A stretch of DNA of 64,000 nt from an uncultured Acidimicrobiales bacterium (GTDB taxonomy: Bacteria; Actinomycetota; Acidimicrobiia; Acidimicrobiales; SHLQ01): NCBI GenBank assembly GCA_938015295.1, contig CALLQB010000006.1, forward strand, positions 93,020 to 157,019, in the 5' to 3' direction. The notes below the pieces were generated by a model. It worked only from the letters and a program-made list of their open reading frames with translations. It was not told where the DNA came from and searched no databases. Each line of letters starts with the position of its first letter. Position 1 is the stretch's first letter. Below, piece after piece: positions 62,726 through 64,000 of this stretch. Made by a program: the position numbers and the translations under genes.

Positions 62726-64000
62726 ATGAGCGACACTGCGAACACTGCAGCAACAAGAAACCGAACTTTAGCGAAGTCTCTAACTCTCACTGCCCTGGCA
62801 GTTCTCGTACTTGCGGCCGGGTTCGCCGTTAACCCAGCCCGCGCGGAAGCGGCAGGCGACATTGAGTTGTTTGACACGGCGTGGGATCTTCCCTACTTCG
62901 CGAACCTCAACGAAGTTGACGTGTACTTCGATCACCTTGCTGACTCTGGCTACACCGGTGTGTGGATCTCGCTACTCAACCACACCAGCGGCCTCTACGA
63001 AAACGGTGTCGCTCCAGCAACCCGTACCACCCAGATCACCATCGATAGCTCCGGGCAACTCGACCTTGTACCGGCCTACAAGAATCGTGTGACCGAGATC
63101 CTCGATCGGGCGGCCAGCCGTGGTCTCAAAGTAGGCCTCGTGCCGATCTGGGGAGTCGGTTATCTTCACGGCCGCTCCACGGTCAACATCTGCAGCGAAC
63201 CAAACGCTGGCCCGCTGCAGGCGAACAATGCCTTCGACTGGGGTCAGGAAGTCGCGAGCGCGTATGGCGCACATCGGGCCCTGCACTACTGGGTGCTTGG
63301 GGGCGACAACTTCTGCCAGCCAAGCGAAGACGTCAACATCTGGCGCAACATGGCCGCGGGAATCCGCTCGACAGGAGCGAACCAGAAAATGACGTATCAC
63401 ACGGCCGGTTGGTCGGCTCGCCACCACCTCTTTGCCAACGAAGCATGGGTCGACTTCTTGTCGCCGCAAACCAGTCACTGCATCAAGGCTTCGACAACCC
63501 AGGCACAACTCGCTGAGCTGGTGAATACCTACGACAAACCCGTGATCGCATCGGAAATGCGCTACGAGACCATCGAACCCGGCTGGCAATGCACAGAACA
63601 TGGTCCCGGCGATCCCGTGCTACCGCAAGACGTCGCTGATGACACCAACGCTGCACTTGCGGCAGGTGTCTCCGCCATCGTTTACGGTCACAACGACCGG
63701 TGGGCCTGGGGAAGAGGCGAAGGCAACGGCAGCCCGGCACTCGGTTGGACGTCGGTGCAAGCGAGCCTCAATGCTCCCGGCGAGCTGTTGATGCTCGATA
63801 TTCTCGGTCTCCCAAACAGTGGACAGCCTCCGACCACTACTCCCCAAACGGTGCCCCCGACCCAGCCACCGACAACTCAGCCGCCAACCAGCACCAACAC
63901 CCTCGGCGTCATCGCACGCGGCAGCACCGGCCAAGAAAACATCACCATCGAAATCAACGGCACCCCCGTCGCCAACCACACCCTCACCACCACAACCCGC
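62726..64000 (+). CDS. Secreted apiosidase-like (DUF4038) glycosidase with CBM60-like domain, 3' end cut
   Basis: 425 codons are visible and the frame runs off the window. ATG 62726 has GGGAGCGG upstream. Signal peptide LTLTALAVLVLAAGFAVNPARAEA. A TIM-barrel domain resembling DUF4038/GH140 follows: ELFDTAWDLPYFANLNEVDV, GYTGVWISLLNHT, ILDRAASRGLKVGLVPIWG, HRALHYWVLGGDNFCQP (candidate acid Asp), TYHTAGWSARHHL and VIASEMRYETIEP (candidate catalytic Glu). A PTTTPQTVPPTQPPTT linker follows at ~365-385, then LGVIARGSTGQENITIEING, a CBM60-like start matching the gene at 45818. Confidence 0.82.
   Translation, partial: MSDTANTAATRNRTLAKSLTLTALAVLVLAAGFAVNPARAEAAGDIELFDTAWDLPYFANLNEVDVYFDHLADSGYTGVWISLLNHTSGLYENGVAPATRTTQITIDSSGQLDLVPAYKNRVTEILDRAASRGLKVGLVPIWGVGYLHGRSTVNICSEPNAGPLQANNAFDWGQEVASAYGAHRALHYWVLGGDNFCQPSEDVNIWRNMAAGIRSTGANQKMTYHTAGWSARHHLFANEAWVDFLSPQTSHCIKASTTQAQLAELVNTYDKPVIASEMRYETIEPGWQCTEHGPGDPVLPQDVADDTNAALAAGVSAIVYGHNDRWAWGRGEGNGSPALGWTSVQASLNAPGELLMLDILGLPNSGQPPTTTPQTVPPTQPPTTQPPTSTNTLGVIARGSTGQENITIEINGTPVANHTLTTTTR

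Overview
The window is a contiguous piece of a GC-rich (roughly 60 %) bacterial chromosome. Gene content and order point to an actinomycete, most likely the class Acidimicrobiia (inference). Supporting signs are the block ftsH, folE, folP, folB, folK, DUF2520 gene, panC, nadC, coaX, lysS, which matches the mycobacterial order. The neighbouring hpt, tilS and DUF2342 metalloprotease genes fit the same pattern. So do a SigR/RsrA-like ECF pair, a mycothiol-dependent-isomerase-like protein, a deazaflavin (F420)-type nitroreductase and an LppM-like lipoprotein. I see no prophage, insertion sequence, CRISPR array or other clear mobile element.

Layout. 1-4.6 kb: a truncated response regulator, an unusual lipoprotein-membrane-HAD fusion, and clpC. 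4.9-9.6 kb: polyprenyl diphosphate synthase, a gene-free stretch that folds like a structured RNA, a flippase-like transporter, and a NarL-type two-component pair. 9.6-15.7 kb: renalase-like oxidoreductase, NTF2-like protein and divergent MarR regulator, a large SCO7613-like membrane protein, MDMPI-like protein, and an alpha/beta hydrolase. 15.8-23 kb: a YfbK-type VWA lipoprotein, then a cell-surface module made of a diguanylate cyclase divergent from a degenerate sensor kinase whose stop overlaps the start of an 839-residue Thr/Pro-rich surface protein.

23-42.4 kb is an almost unbroken minus-strand block. It holds an acyltransferase-like and epimerase pair, a GtrII-like membrane protein, lysS and the cofactor genes (coaX, nadC, panC, folK, folB, folP, folE). 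ftsH, hpt, tilS, the metalloprotease, two very small genes, anti-sigma and sigma factors, a homocysteine methyltransferase and a PAS-GGDEF cyclase follow. The only plus-strand gene inside is a small ribbon-helix-helix protein, next to a dead dual-specificity phosphatase.

42.5-64 kb is more accessory: lipoproteins, a Crp-family regulator followed by a palindrome and a terminator-capped candidate small RNA, and an F420-type reductase. Secreted glycosidase-like and CBM60-like proteins, MetA and SAM methyltransferases come next. Then follow a 1573-residue protein combining a methyltransferase with three glycosyltransferase regions, a second homocysteine methyltransferase, and an ECF sigma factor whose putative anti-sigma partner ends in a beta-helix. 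The window finishes with a thioesterase, an OmpA-like lipoprotein, a P450, tRNA-Thr(CGT), holB, tmk and a truncated secreted glycosidase-like protein carrying a CBM60-like domain.

The best leads for something undescribed are the RNA-like stretch at 5985-6172, the palindrome plus small-RNA candidate at 44077-44236, the cyclase/pseudokinase/surface-protein module at 17.7-23.1 kb, the ECF sigma/beta-helix pair at 55.4-57.3 kb, and the multi-enzyme glycan protein at 49.8-54.5 kb. All functional statements come from reading motifs by eye; no database search was run.
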